From RGIG8244 sp045639325 (GTDB lineage: Bacteria; Verrucomicrobiota; Lentisphaeria; Victivallales; UBA1829), in assembly GCA_045639325.1 (NCBI GenBank), contig JAZUCU010000058.1:1-64000 (forward strand): DNA of 64,000 bases. The letters run 5' to 3'. Under the pieces are notes generated by a model, which worked only from the letters and a program-made list of their open reading frames with translations, made no database searches and had not been told where the DNA came from. Made by a program: the position numbers and the translations under genes. Each line of letters begins with the position of its first letter. Position 1 is the stretch's first letter. This document shows positions 17,065-26,919 of the stretch, one piece after another.

Positions 17065-18093
17065 ATGAAACGGAAAGACCGGAATCACATTTCCCTTGAC
17101 CGGATCGCTGCAGAATGCGGCGTTTCTCCTATGACCGTCAGCCGCGCATTGCGTCAGCTTCCGACGGTTTCGGCTAAAACCCGGGAACGGATCATGAAAG
17201 TTGCCGCCGATCTCGGCTATCTGCCTTCCCTGAGCGCAGGGCGTCCGCCGGAATTGATGGGGAAAACACACAGTCGTCCGGTGCAGTTGATCATCCGCGA
17301 AACCGATGGACGCATTGTCCGGTTCCATGCCGAATTGATGGTGGAACTTGTCCGCTTGCTGGCGGAAAAAAATTATGAGTGCATTGTCCGTGTGGTCAAT
17401 GGCGATTATGAAGAATTCATCCGTGTATTGAATCTTGCGGGGCAGTGCGATTCTGCGGCAACGCTGCTGGTCGGCGCATTTCCGGAAAAAGAATTGCGTG
17501 CCTTGCTCCGTGCGATTCCCGGCGCGATCCTGCTGGATGATCCGGGGAAGAGTGTTGCTGATTGTTTATACAGTATTTTTTCTTTTGATAATGTGCAGGC
17601 ATCGGTGCTGGCAGTCAATCATCTGTTGAAATGCAAACGCCGCCGGATTCTTCTTGTGACGGGGCCGGAAGATCACTTCTTTTCCGCTGATGTGAAACGC
17701 GGGTATCTCAATGCATTGGAAAATGCAGGAATCGCTTATGATTCGGATTTGATTCTGTATACCGACTTTACCGTCCCCGATGCCGTGCGGAAAGTCGGCG
17801 GGCTGATTGACCGGGGAATCCGTTTTGACGGCGTTTTCACCAATGACGAAATGGCGGGCGGTGTATATCGTGCCTTGCTTAGCCGGAAAATGCGTATTCC
17901 GGAAGATGTGGCGATTTGCGGTTGCGATGGCTTACCCATCGGGGAACAGCTGTATCCGCCGTTGACAACGGTCGTATTGGATTACCGTCAACTTGCCGCC
18001 CGGGTGATTGATGAAATCACTTCGGGGGAAAGCAACGGTATTTCGCTTCACTTGCGGTTATTGCCATCCATACTCTGCCGCGAGAGTACGTAA
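17065..18093 (+). CDS. LacI-family transcriptional regulator
   Basis: 342 residues. The N-terminal helix-turn-helix reads ISLDRIAAECGVSPMTVSRALRQLPTVSAKTRERI, with the hinge helix region ADLGYLPSL following. The effector domain shows the periplasmic-binding-protein fold (QLIIRETDG, FDNVQASVLAVNHLLKCKRRRILLVTGPEDHF, FDGVFTNDEMAGGVYRALLSRKMRIPEDVAICGCDG, PPLTTVVLDYRQLAARVIDEI). The gene has its own promoter and is divergent from the GH13 operon while converging on the amidohydrolase gene with a one-base gap. The target could be either neighbouring glycan locus; I see no CG-centred operator in its upstream region. Confidence 0.9.
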   Translation: MKRKDRNHISLDRIAAECGVSPMTVSRALRQLPTVSAKTRERIMKVAADLGYLPSLSAGRPPELMGKTHSRPVQLIIRETDGRIVRFHAELMVELVRLLAEKNYECIVRVVNGDYEEFIRVLNLAGQCDSAATLLVGAFPEKELRALLRAIPGAILLDDPGKSVADCLYSIFSFDNVQASVLAVNHLLKCKRRRILLVTGPEDHFFSADVKRGYLNALENAGIAYDSDLILYTDFTVPDAVRKVGGLIDRGIRFDGVFTNDEMAGGVYRALLSRKMRIPEDVAICGCDGLPIGEQLYPPLTTVVLDYRQLAARVIDEITSGESNGISLHLRLLPSILCREST

Positions 18094-18094
18094 A

Positions 18095-18859
18095 TTACAA
18101 TTCGCCGATCAGGCGCAGGAAGTTATCCGCAAAGACATTTTTCAATTCGGCATCGGTCATGTGTTCGGCAAGAACGCCGCCGATGTTCATGCCCGGACTG
18201 CAAATCGGGAAGTCACTGCCGAACAGAATCTTTTCTGATCCGCACTGATCAACGGCGTAACGCAGCATGCCCCAACGGAACAGGCCGGTGCCGGAAATAT
18301 CCAGATAGGCGTTTTTGTAACGGCTGACCAGATCGATGCGCTTTTCCACACTGCCGATGTCTTCCGGGTGGGCAATAACCAGATTCATTTCCGGGAAGTT
18401 TTGCAGAATGGATTCGATTACCGGCAAATCGCTGCTGTGGATATTGACCGGCATACCGAGTTTCTGTGCGGTTTCATAGACTTGATACATTCCGGGTGAA
18501 TCATAAGAACCGATCTTCATGGAATAGGCAACCAGTTCACCGATCCAGCGGACGCCGTGTTCATGATACATGGTTTCCAATTCTTTGCAGGATTCTTCCG
18601 GATAATCGCCATGGATATGGATGCCGGGAATGTAAAAATCGGGGTACATATCCCGCAAACGCAAGGCATCCCGGTTCATTTCCAGCATATCTTCGAACGT
18701 TTCGGTTCTGCTGATGACGGATCCGCAGCATTTCTGAATTCCGCAACGGCGCAATTCATCCATACAGGCGGCGGTTGTTTTAGGGTGTCCGAAACGGGCA
18801 ATATTGCTTTTATCTGCAATGAACGGGTGAATATGTGCATCGATAATATAATGTTCCAT
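18095..18859 (-). CDS. Amidohydrolase-family metal-dependent hydrolase
   Basis: 254-residue TIM-barrel hydrolase of the Amidohydrolase_2 type. The start MEHYIIDAHIHP is supported by AAGGAG 9 bases upstream; the longer reading from 18892 is less likely. Metal-site motifs are DAHIHP (residues 7-12), IHIHGDYPEE, PVNIHSS, LVIAHPED and FGSDFP with the final Asp. Family members decarboxylate or hydrolyse small ring or lactone substrates, so a sugar-lactone substrate would suit the glycan locus, but this is inference. It is the last gene of the 27981-18095 series, and it may also have its own promoter in the 18893-18937 gap. Confidence 0.82.
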   Translation of the reverse strand: MEHYIIDAHIHPFIADKSNIARFGHPKTTAACMDELRRCGIQKCCGSVISRTETFEDMLEMNRDALRLRDMYPDFYIPGIHIHGDYPEESCKELETMYHEHGVRWIGELVAYSMKIGSYDSPGMYQVYETAQKLGMPVNIHSSDLPVIESILQNFPEMNLVIAHPEDIGSVEKRIDLVSRYKNAYLDISGTGLFRWGMLRYAVDQCGSEKILFGSDFPICSPGMNIGGVLAEHMTDAELKNVFADNFLRLIGEL

Positions 18860-18937
18860 GGTCGAATCTCCTTGTGTTTCTTTAATATACACGCCTGTAT
18901 TATAAATGCAAATACATTTATGGGAAAAAAATACCCG

Positions 18938-21076
18938 TCAGCTCAACCATTCCGGATGCCGGTTACGGATGAAGGTCAGATCATAAAATTTCATGGGCAG
19001 TTCCCGTTCGATCAGGCGTTTGGTATGTTCGAGTTTCCATTGACACTGTTCCATACTGATGCCGTGTCGGTAAATATAGCAGAACGCCATCTCCGGATAT
19101 TCTTTCAGGAGAGCCATTGCGGTTTCAGTATTTGCCAGTTCTTCCCGTGCGATATCCTGCATGGTCCGGAGCATTTTTTCCGCCTGTTCCGGGGTATAAG
19201 GATTCAAGTGGAAGATTTCCCGCTGATGATAAAATTTTGTCATATTGATCCCTGTCCGGATAAAACAGAGGAACATCCGGCAGAGTGCACCATGGAATCC
19301 GGCATTTTCAGGCATGAGTTCACAGGCCTTTTTCATGTGATATTCCATTTTATTCAAGGCAAACAACATGGCTTTGACGCCGAATGGTTCGCAGAAAGTC
19401 AGGTCGGTCATCCACACGGGGCGGCTGACATGACGGTTCTGGAAGATATCGGGCGTATCTTTGGGCAGATTGAAAAACAGAGGTTGAGCGGGTCCGATGA
19501 AGAAGGGACCTTTGAAGTATCCGGCACTGTTTCTTGAGAACGGGTGAAAATCCATTGCCCGGTCAAAATGTTTCCAAGCGGCAACTGCGGCGGCTGCATG
19601 TTTTCTGCCGAATTCACGGATGGCGATTTTCTTTATCAGATCACTGCCGCCTTCGCCCATGGAAGTCAGACCTGCCGCTTCCTGAGAAAGTCCGCCGTTA
19701 TAACCGACAAATTTCCAGTTAAAAAGGGCGCCGGATGCGGATGCCTTCACGCCATCAAATTTTCTTTGCCAGCGTGTCATGGCGGGGACGTATGCCAGAG
19801 AGCAGAATTCCAACGGTGCTCCGCTTTCCAGTTTCGCCATAAATTCATTCCCGTTCAATCTGGCTTTCTGCTGCTGTGCGCTGTACGGTTTGGAGGGGCC
19901 GGTACAGCTCAATGAATAATCGAAATAAGACCCGCTTGCACCGGCAATTTTGAAATCATCGCCGGTATCGAAATTTGTCATGACCGTACAGTCGGTGGAA
20001 AGATAAGAGATAAACTTTTCTGCACAGATGTCGGTCCACGCAAAAATACCGTAATTCCAAACGATGAATTTTGCTTCCGGAGCGGTTTGACGGACTGCCG
20101 CCGCCATACGGTTGAACATATCCGCTGTTGTTTTTTCGATATCCTTTCCTGCACAGATCGGGCAGGTGTCGGGGTGATTTGCGGTGTGACAATGGAGCCA
20201 TCCTTCGCAACCGGAAATGGCTAACAAGCCGCCCAGTTTTGAGACGTTGGAGAAAAGATGGCGCATCTGTTCCGCATAAAACTCATGTACTTCATCCAGG
20301 GAAGAACAGAGAATGTAATAATTATCCGTATTGATAAAACGGCTGCCGCGGAGATCGGGGCGGCGGGCAAAGACGGGATGATCTCCCGGAATCGGGTGAA
20401 GATAGAGGGAGAGAAAAACATCCAGTCCGAATTGTTCCGCCAGATTGGTCAGCTGCCGCAAATCCTCCAGATTTTTTTCGGCATCGGGATTTGCAAATTC
20501 GGGGAGCATGGCCGATTGACAGAACAACGTCATATCCACATTGATATGGAACCCGGTATATCCGGCGGCGGCGATCCGGCGCAAATAATGTTCCGGATAG
20601 GCTTCCGGCCAGTTCAACGTGTTTGTTTTATCCATTTTGAATGCCGGATGCGTGAGAGAGACGCCAAGGGAATCGGCAGAAGACCATTCCCCTTTTTCAA
20701 GGAACGGCCCTTTGCGCAGATTCAATCTTGCCGTGATCCGTCGGATCGCCCGGGCAGCACCGGCAGGGGTTTCTGCATGAATGCGGATTGCCCCGTCGGT
20801 AATGCTCAGGGTGTAATTCCGGGATTTTCCGGAAGGATGATCGGTTGTAATGTTGACTTGAATTTCCGGTCCGTTAAACAAAGCGACGGACTGTTTCAAA
20901 TCTTCCAGTGCATAATGGATCGGCGGGACATCCGCATAATCTTTGCAGCGGAATGTTGCCGCCTGTATTTCATTTTTCCGTTTCCGTGCGGCGGGATCCG
21001 GTACGATTGCCGCAATGGGGGACGTTAAACGCTGATACATGAGGTTTCCGCCGGGGATGGAATTCAAGTCATACAT
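18938..21076 (-). CDS. Glycoside hydrolase with GH20-type N-terminal domain and TIM barrel
   Basis: 712 residues, no signal peptide from the preferred ATG (21076, AAGGAG 9 bases upstream). Residues of about 40-130 resemble the zincin-like fold that precedes the catalytic barrel in hexosaminidases (YTLSITDGAIRIHAETPAGAARAIRRI). The barrel begins near residue 150 (YPEHYLRRIAAAGYTGFHINVDMTL) and contains a cysteine cluster, HTANHPDTCPICAG, around residue 310. The C-terminal 200 residues look helical. I cannot point to a certain catalytic acid pair, so the assignment to GH20 or a related family is tentative. It follows the GH42-like gene by nine bases and belongs to the same operon. Confidence 0.65.
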   Translation of the reverse strand: MYDLNSIPGGNLMYQRLTSPIAAIVPDPAARKRKNEIQAATFRCKDYADVPPIHYALEDLKQSVALFNGPEIQVNITTDHPSGKSRNYTLSITDGAIRIHAETPAGAARAIRRITARLNLRKGPFLEKGEWSSADSLGVSLTHPAFKMDKTNTLNWPEAYPEHYLRRIAAAGYTGFHINVDMTLFCQSAMLPEFANPDAEKNLEDLRQLTNLAEQFGLDVFLSLYLHPIPGDHPVFARRPDLRGSRFINTDNYYILCSSLDEVHEFYAEQMRHLFSNVSKLGGLLAISGCEGWLHCHTANHPDTCPICAGKDIEKTTADMFNRMAAAVRQTAPEAKFIVWNYGIFAWTDICAEKFISYLSTDCTVMTNFDTGDDFKIAGASGSYFDYSLSCTGPSKPYSAQQQKARLNGNEFMAKLESGAPLEFCSLAYVPAMTRWQRKFDGVKASASGALFNWKFVGYNGGLSQEAAGLTSMGEGGSDLIKKIAIREFGRKHAAAAVAAWKHFDRAMDFHPFSRNSAGYFKGPFFIGPAQPLFFNLPKDTPDIFQNRHVSRPVWMTDLTFCEPFGVKAMLFALNKMEYHMKKACELMPENAGFHGALCRMFLCFIRTGINMTKFYHQREIFHLNPYTPEQAEKMLRTMQDIAREELANTETAMALLKEYPEMAFCYIYRHGISMEQCQWKLEHTKRLIERELPMKFYDLTFIRNRHPEWLS

Positions 21077-21094
21077 ATACAACAACTCCTTGAC

Positions 21095-23101
21095 TTATTT
21101 GCCGAATTTGAGGAACCAGGTCTGTACGTTATCCGATTCCAGTTCAATTTTATCTGTGTTCTGCCAGACCTGTCCGGTGTAAAGCTCGGTGACAACGTCC
21201 GCTTTGCAGGGCAGGGTGACCGTCAGTTTTTCCGCTTCTGCGGTATGGATACAGACAAAACGACTGTTTGCGAGGACGGGGCGGGCTTTATCGAGCCAGG
21301 GGTGACACCCGGCATCCAGAGCCAAGTTGCGCATGACATCGCAGTTGATTTCTTTATCGGTGCGGAAGACGTAGGCGGATTTCCAGCTGCCCATGTCTTT
21401 GACCGGAACGCCTTCGGCTGCGTAAGGAATACCGCAGACTTTTTCCACGTTGTCCGGATTCCATTTGCCTTCGGCATCAATAACGGTTCCGTATACCCAG
21501 AGGACGGTACGGTTGCTGTTGAGGACTTTTTCCTGCAGCAATGCCATTTTTTCTTCCGTCAGCTGGAACGGGTGAGCCATGATCACAAAACGGTATTGTG
21601 TGGTATCCATTTTCTTCAAATCATTGAAGGAACAGACTTCATAAGGCAGACCGCATTTACCCAGTGCATGGATCGGGGTAATGTGGAATGTGCCGCTGCG
21701 GTCGTTCAAATCATTGATCAGGAACATGTTTTCGGGATCCATGACGAGGAGGATTTCTTCCACAGAAGAACCATGGTTATCAATGTTTTCTTCATAAATC
21801 TGACGGCTTTTCTGCAAGGCTCCGTAAACTTCATCATGCTGATAGAAACCGCCCCACATATCGAACCACCAGAGGGAGTCACCTTTCATGAGAGCCATGG
21901 AGGAATCCCGTTTGATACCCTGAGCAACTTTGTAGGGATTATCCCAACCGTTGCTTGTGCCGAATGTGAAATTCTTTGCCAATTCGTTGCCGTCGGCATT
22001 TTTATCCCATTTGACTTCGCGTTTTTGCATGGGGTCGGGCAGGGTGCAGCAATCGGACATGACACGGTTATAGCACCAGATTTTCTGGTCGAATTCCTGC
22101 AGCATCCGTTTGCCATGCAGTTCAATGGTTTTGTGTACGGTTGCAGTGATGGCACCATTGCCGATGTTGAAACCTTCGATGGGGGCGATTACAAAGTCAA
22201 GATCCGGATTATCCAGTAATTTTTCATACGCAAGATGACAGGCGTTCATGGTCCATGTCTGGAAACAATAGCCGAAGAAGCAGCCCAGTTCCACGTTGTC
22301 GGGAATGACGGTGCGTGCTTCTTTAAGGAAGTAGCCGATGGTATCCACATTTGCATCGGCACAGAAATGCAGATAGTCGATCACATCCTGATCTTTTTCG
22401 GGAGAACGGAGCAGCCCGAAACCATTGGGGAAGACGCTTTCGTATGCGCCGCCGGTGGGGTCGTTTCCGTTGTAATAACAGCCCAGATCCTTGTAATCCG
22501 TGCAGAAGTCATAGGATCCGGAATCCCGGCGGAGACGTCCGGGAATATCGGTAACGGGCAGATTGTGTGCTTTCTGCCATTTCTGGAAAGCGGCAAGTTT
22601 GTAGATGCTTTCTTCGGAACGGGAACGATCGTGCCATTCCGTTGCACCACCACAGCCGATGACGTATCCGACGATACGGTCTCCGTACTTTTCCTGGGCA
22701 TGTTTCATGACGATACGCATATATTCTGCGGTATCTTTTCTCCACATTTCGGATGTGCTGATTTTACCCAGTTCGTAGAAGGAATCGTAACGGACGCCGA
22801 ATGCACCCAGGTAGCGGGTCCACCAGTGGGGCGTATTCAAATCCAGCATGCAAAGGAATTTTGCATCGGGGACGACATTGATCACATCATCCAGCTGTCT
22901 GTCAAAGGAATCAAGATCGTATACGCCGTTCCATTTCCAGACGGGGGGATACTTTGTGTATGGGAACCCGAGGGAATTGACGGTATTGGAGATCATGACA
23001 TTGTTGACATTAACGCCAACGATATCTCTGAATTTTTTTCTTGCTTCCAATTCCGGCCAGAAAGACCGGTAGGCGTAATATTGATTTTTTACTTCACGCA
23101 T
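21095..23101 (-). CDS. Putative GH-A clan (GH42-like) glycosidase
   Basis: 668 residues, no signal peptide, so probably cytoplasmic. The first 400 residues look like a beta-galactosidase-type TIM barrel (LDSFDRQLDDVINVVPDAKFLCMLDLNTPHWWTRYLG, VGYVIGCGGATEWHDR with a possible acid Glu, then DFVIAPIEGFNIGNGA and LQEFDQKIWCYNRV). From about residue 480 there is a flavodoxin-like trimerisation-type domain (VEEILLVMDPENMFLINDL, YRFVIMAHPFQLTEEKMALLQEKVLNSNRTVLWVYG) as in GH42 enzymes, then a small beta-domain. Family and substrate need a profile search; a role in the LacI-controlled glycan operon is clear from position. Confidence 0.68.
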   Translation of the reverse strand: MREVKNQYYAYRSFWPELEARKKFRDIVGVNVNNVMISNTVNSLGFPYTKYPPVWKWNGVYDLDSFDRQLDDVINVVPDAKFLCMLDLNTPHWWTRYLGAFGVRYDSFYELGKISTSEMWRKDTAEYMRIVMKHAQEKYGDRIVGYVIGCGGATEWHDRSRSEESIYKLAAFQKWQKAHNLPVTDIPGRLRRDSGSYDFCTDYKDLGCYYNGNDPTGGAYESVFPNGFGLLRSPEKDQDVIDYLHFCADANVDTIGYFLKEARTVIPDNVELGCFFGYCFQTWTMNACHLAYEKLLDNPDLDFVIAPIEGFNIGNGAITATVHKTIELHGKRMLQEFDQKIWCYNRVMSDCCTLPDPMQKREVKWDKNADGNELAKNFTFGTSNGWDNPYKVAQGIKRDSSMALMKGDSLWWFDMWGGFYQHDEVYGALQKSRQIYEENIDNHGSSVEEILLVMDPENMFLINDLNDRSGTFHITPIHALGKCGLPYEVCSFNDLKKMDTTQYRFVIMAHPFQLTEEKMALLQEKVLNSNRTVLWVYGTVIDAEGKWNPDNVEKVCGIPYAAEGVPVKDMGSWKSAYVFRTDKEINCDVMRNLALDAGCHPWLDKARPVLANSRFVCIHTAEAEKLTVTLPCKADVVTELYTGQVWQNTDKIELESDNVQTWFLKFGK

Positions 23102-23125
23102 GATGATATAGTTCCTTATACTTGC

Positions 23126-23890
23126 TTAATCTTCATCACCCCAGGGCGGTTTGAAACCGAGGTGTTTTACTTTTGCAGCAGAAAGATAAACTCCCGGATA
23201 GGGTTTTTCGCTGTTGAAAATGAATTTTTCTCCGAATGTATTGGTTCTGAATTCCACATGTCCATCGGTAAGAACCATGTTGACACCTTTGCCGTGGGCA
23301 TTGTAGAAATTCTGCCCGGAATATACAACACGGGAGTTGGAAATGGATTCCGCCATAGCCATAACCTGTGCCGGTTTCCGGATCTTGCTGTATCGGATAC
23401 TTGCGGAAGGATCCGGAGCCGCATTCAGGATAACGTTTCCGTTAATCGGGAACACATGCTGACTTCCGGCATAACTGTACACGATAATGGCGGAATCCGC
23501 ATCGTTTGCATCGTAATACCAGGGGCGCAGATATCCATTTGTAGTGACATATCCGTTACGGTTGATAAACGACGGGCAGATCAACGGTGTTTTTTTCTGT
23601 TTTGCCGCAGCCAGAGACAAATTCATCTGATTGATCAGAGAAACAAACAGGTCACTGCGCTGTACGCCGGATCCGGTTTGATACTGAAGGTGGGGCAATT
23701 TATCATCATAAGAAGATGCGTACATGATGAAAGCCTGTCCCAGTGTTTTCAAATTTGCTGCACAGTTTGCTTTCTTGCTGATTTCTTTGACTTTGCCCAG
23801 AGCCGGCAGCAGCATGGATGCCAGAATGGCAATAATTGCAATTACAACGAGCAGTTCGATAAGCGTAAAACAATGTTGTTTTTTCATCAA
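23126..23890 (-). CDS. Prepilin-type N-terminal cleavage/methylation protein (H-X9-DG)
   Basis: 254-residue pilin-like secreted protein. The N-terminus MMKKQHC is followed by FTLIELLVVIAIIAILAS and MLLPALG, the type IV prepilin helix with Glu5, but the residue before the cleavage site is Cys rather than Gly. The soluble domain contains LKTLGQAFIMYASSYDDKLP and ends with HGKGVNMVLTDGHVEF, an exact H-X9-DG motif of DUF1559-type proteins. It lies between the DUF4838 and GH42-like genes, with gaps of about 25-30 bases. A role in surface display or substrate binding is a guess; no pilus machinery is nearby. Confidence 0.87.
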   Translation of the reverse strand: MMKKQHCFTLIELLVVIAIIAILASMLLPALGKVKEISKKANCAANLKTLGQAFIMYASSYDDKLPHLQYQTGSGVQRSDLFVSLINQMNLSLAAAKQKKTPLICPSFINRNGYVTTNGYLRPWYYDANDADSAIIVYSYAGSQHVFPINGNVILNAAPDPSASIRYSKIRKPAQVMAMAESISNSRVVYSGQNFYNAHGKGVNMVLTDGHVEFRTNTFGEKFIFNSEKPYPGVYLSAAKVKHLGFKPPWGDED

Positions 23891-23921
23891 TCAATACTCC
23901 TGTATTTATGGTTGAATAGAG

Positions 23922-26873
23922 TTAATCCGCTTTGTCAAAACGCAGAGAGTCGACATAGATCAGGTCGCGTTCATCCCGGATCTGTTTACGGTTGAATTCG
24001 ATACTGCCGGTATAAACAGACATGCCGTTTTTCAGTACTGCAGATCCGATTTTGAATTCTTTGTAAGTTTTGCCTTGTACTTCTTTCAGCGGAATACGGG
24101 TGGAAAATACACCTTTCTTTGCTTTGAAGTCATGAACGCCAAAGGAGAGCTTGTCGCCCTGTTTGCATTCGGTACGGACACTGGCATAAACTGTAACTTT
24201 ATCGGTCGGGAATGTGACCGGGACTGTGTAGGAGAGATACCAGCCGTGCTTGCCGGTCTGCCAGCATGCGGAACCATCCTTTGCTGCTTCATCCTTCACC
24301 CGTTTTGTTGCCTGATTCGGCCAGATCATCTTGAATTCGGCATCTTCCACGGTAAAGGGATAGATGAAGAGCTGACCGTAGCTGTCCATGCCGTTCTTGC
24401 CGGTAATGGCATATGTCGGCTGCCAGCAGGAGACATCCCATCTCTTTTCATCGGGCAGGTGACGCATCCGGAAGAAGTCCAGAGCCATCCGGTTGTTGCG
24501 GATGGGGAGACGGTCGAGGGGGATGGCAATGTACAGAGTCCAATCTTTCTCGGTGGGGACGGAAACCGTCTTTGCCTTGAAGTCATAAGCATCCGCGCGG
24601 GAAACATCATTCACGACGGCATAACGGATACCGGTTGCTGTACTGCCGGCTTTGGGACCGTGTGCGAAGTGATACATCGGATACTCACCTTTGTAATCAC
24701 AGAAGAAGAATTCCACGTTTTCCACCCAGAGACCGCAGGAGAGGTCGGGCTTGCGCTGTTCATGGAATTTCATGTAGAGATATTTTGAATCGGAAGTGAT
24801 GCGGACCGATGCGGTGCTGTTACTGGCTTTTCCATCGGGAGTGAGCCATTTTTCTGTCTGAACGGTTTTTGTCCAGTCGATTTTGGTCGGATCGCCGTTT
24901 GCACCGTCAGCGACAGGTTTATAAGCCATCTGGCGCGGGGGGATTTCTTTTGCCTTCAAATACAGTTCATAATCGCGGCGACCCTGTACGGCGGGTTCCC
25001 AATGCTGCTTCATGAAGAGATTGAGACGTGCTTTTTCTTCCGGAGTTTTGACCTGTGTCTTTGCTTTTTTGAGGAGTTTATCCAGCTTGGCGATCATTGC
25101 TTTTGAGCCGAGTCTGTAATTGACTTCTCTTGACCAGAGGCAGGTAGACCACCAGGGGCTGACAAGACGGTTATTGGGACCGCGGACGATTTCCGGATTG
25201 GTCAGCCATTCTTTAGGAACAAAGTTTTTGTTGTTCCAGTGGGCATTTTCGATTTCTCTGTAAATCTGCTTCATCGTCGGGCCGGCGGCACCGTAGGAAT
25301 CATTGAAATACTGGTCGATCAATTGGTCTGCATTGAGAGAGGGATCATACATCAATTTTGCGGCGACGTAGGTTTCCAAAGCGTTAGTTGTCATTTTACA
25401 TTCAAGGAATGCGCCTTTGATACCGTCTTTTGCAAACATTTTCATCTGTTTCGCCATCTGCCACGGGTAGAACTGGGGGAAGATTTTGAAATTGCCGTAA
25501 TGAACACTGGAGTCATGGATCGGACCATAGATATACAGCCAGAGGGAGAGCATGCCTTTGCCTTTCATGCCGTTGAGCCATTTTCTGTAATTATCCATGT
25601 TTCTCTTGTAGATGACAGGGTGCCACCAGGCATAGTTGGTCAGGCACAATTCCATGCCGAGGTTTTCGGGGATGGGAGTGACATCCGGATATTTCAGTGT
25701 GTCGCCGTATGCCAGTGTTGCGAAGCCGACTTTACCTTTGGGATCCAGTTCGGCTGCTTTTTTGATCATGTTGGTAATGGAGTACAGTTTCTGGTCGGTA
25801 ACATTACCGCGTTTTACGATAACCTGGCATTTGTCGCACAAACAGAAATCGTCGCAGTCATTACCTTCATAAGGATAATAGAACGGTTTGCCGGGGAAAC
25901 GGGGGAGCAATGCCACATCGGTGGGGATTTTACCCACAAGATTGCGCCATCCACCGATGACGTTTTTGCCCTGGGAATAGGTGATGGCTTCCCGTGCATA
26001 ATATTCCACGGTTGCCGGGTTTGTATAGCACAACTGGGGCGGCAGGCTCAAATCGCCGGGATACTGTTTTTCCAGGAAGTAGCCGACGGATGCACCTTTT
26101 TGTTCATAGCCTTTTGCAAACATTTCCGGACGGCGGCTCTTGAATGCTTTTGCCATATTCGGATCTTTTGCTTTGTTCCAGTGCGCAAAATAAATACTGT
26201 ATGTATTGTGATTCACTTTACCGTAAGTAATGGTGAAACGCCAGCGCAATTTCCAGAGTGCATGATCACGGTTGGTCACTTTGATCAGATGTTTTGCACG
26301 CATATCGTCAAACGCATCACGGAAACCATCCATGGGGGAGGTGTGATTGCGATTTTTTTCTTTGACTGTCAATGTAGCGCGTTTTTTGTAAGTCGTATCA
26401 ATTTCATGCATGCCGTAGAAACCGACACCGCAATAATATTCGAGGAAGTCATAAACGGCAAACAGGGAACCTTTCCAATGATAATCAATTGCGGGGAACG
26501 TCCCTTCTTTCTTGTAATCCACTTTGCCGTAATCCAGCGTATCACCGCCGGTCAGAAGAATTTCGCCCGGCTTGAACTGGATGATGCTGGTTTCTTCTTT
26601 GAGATCTTTGTTTCTGCCGCCGATGTAAATGACGGTTTCCACTTTTTCTGCCGGTTTCTTCTTCAGAATGGGCAATGTGGCACCTGTAATGAGTTTAACA
26701 TGGTGCTGCAATTCCAAAGCACCCATCTGAGCACTCCGGGTCGGCTTTGCTTCCAGAACGATGACAGATACCGGTTTGCCATCCCGGACCAGTGTCGTAT
26801 CTGCCGATACGATTCCCGGAACAAGCAAGCCAGCCATCACGGCCAGAGCTTGAATCATTTTTGTTTTTTTCAT
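23922..26873 (-). CDS. Secreted DUF4838 protein with C-terminal carbohydrate-binding-like region
   Basis: 983 residues from the ATG at 26873, which has AGAAAGGA 8 bases upstream. The signal peptide is cleaved after GIVSA. Residues of about 25-140 form an alpha-glucuronidase-like N-terminal domain (SAQMGALELQHHVKLITGATLPI, YIGGRNKD, AVYDFLEYYCGVGFYG). The central barrel is DUF4838, with a cysteine motif FCLCDKCQ near residue 350 and NLGMELCLTNYAWWHP. The C-terminal third (SVRITSDSKYLYMKFHEQRKPDLSCGLWVENVEFFFCDYKG) looks like a CBM9-type domain. Family members occur in glycan-utilisation loci, but their activity is not established. It is the first structural gene after the LacI regulator. Confidence 0.8.
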   Translation of the reverse strand: MKKTKMIQALAVMAGLLVPGIVSADTTLVRDGKPVSVIVLEAKPTRSAQMGALELQHHVKLITGATLPILKKKPAEKVETVIYIGGRNKDLKEETSIIQFKPGEILLTGGDTLDYGKVDYKKEGTFPAIDYHWKGSLFAVYDFLEYYCGVGFYGMHEIDTTYKKRATLTVKEKNRNHTSPMDGFRDAFDDMRAKHLIKVTNRDHALWKLRWRFTITYGKVNHNTYSIYFAHWNKAKDPNMAKAFKSRRPEMFAKGYEQKGASVGYFLEKQYPGDLSLPPQLCYTNPATVEYYAREAITYSQGKNVIGGWRNLVGKIPTDVALLPRFPGKPFYYPYEGNDCDDFCLCDKCQVIVKRGNVTDQKLYSITNMIKKAAELDPKGKVGFATLAYGDTLKYPDVTPIPENLGMELCLTNYAWWHPVIYKRNMDNYRKWLNGMKGKGMLSLWLYIYGPIHDSSVHYGNFKIFPQFYPWQMAKQMKMFAKDGIKGAFLECKMTTNALETYVAAKLMYDPSLNADQLIDQYFNDSYGAAGPTMKQIYREIENAHWNNKNFVPKEWLTNPEIVRGPNNRLVSPWWSTCLWSREVNYRLGSKAMIAKLDKLLKKAKTQVKTPEEKARLNLFMKQHWEPAVQGRRDYELYLKAKEIPPRQMAYKPVADGANGDPTKIDWTKTVQTEKWLTPDGKASNSTASVRITSDSKYLYMKFHEQRKPDLSCGLWVENVEFFFCDYKGEYPMYHFAHGPKAGSTATGIRYAVVNDVSRADAYDFKAKTVSVPTEKDWTLYIAIPLDRLPIRNNRMALDFFRMRHLPDEKRWDVSCWQPTYAITGKNGMDSYGQLFIYPFTVEDAEFKMIWPNQATKRVKDEAAKDGSACWQTGKHGWYLSYTVPVTFPTDKVTVYASVRTECKQGDKLSFGVHDFKAKKGVFSTRIPLKEVQGKTYKEFKIGSAVLKNGMSVYTGSIEFNRKQIRDERDLIYVDSLRFDKAD

Positions 26874-26919
26874 GATTTCATCCTTTCTCATGTTTGTTTT
26901 TTATATGTTATTGTGAAAC

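Noticed and set aside
18893..18937. Separate promoter for the amidohydrolase gene
   Set aside because: A TTGCAT/TATATT pair is visible, but the gap is short and AT-rich; I could not separate it from chance, so it is only mentioned under the gene.
22235..23995. 586-residue open frame on plus opposite the GH42-like and prepilin genes
   Set aside because: It crosses two supported genes on the other strand and shows no domain; the real genes have ribosome sites and family motifs.
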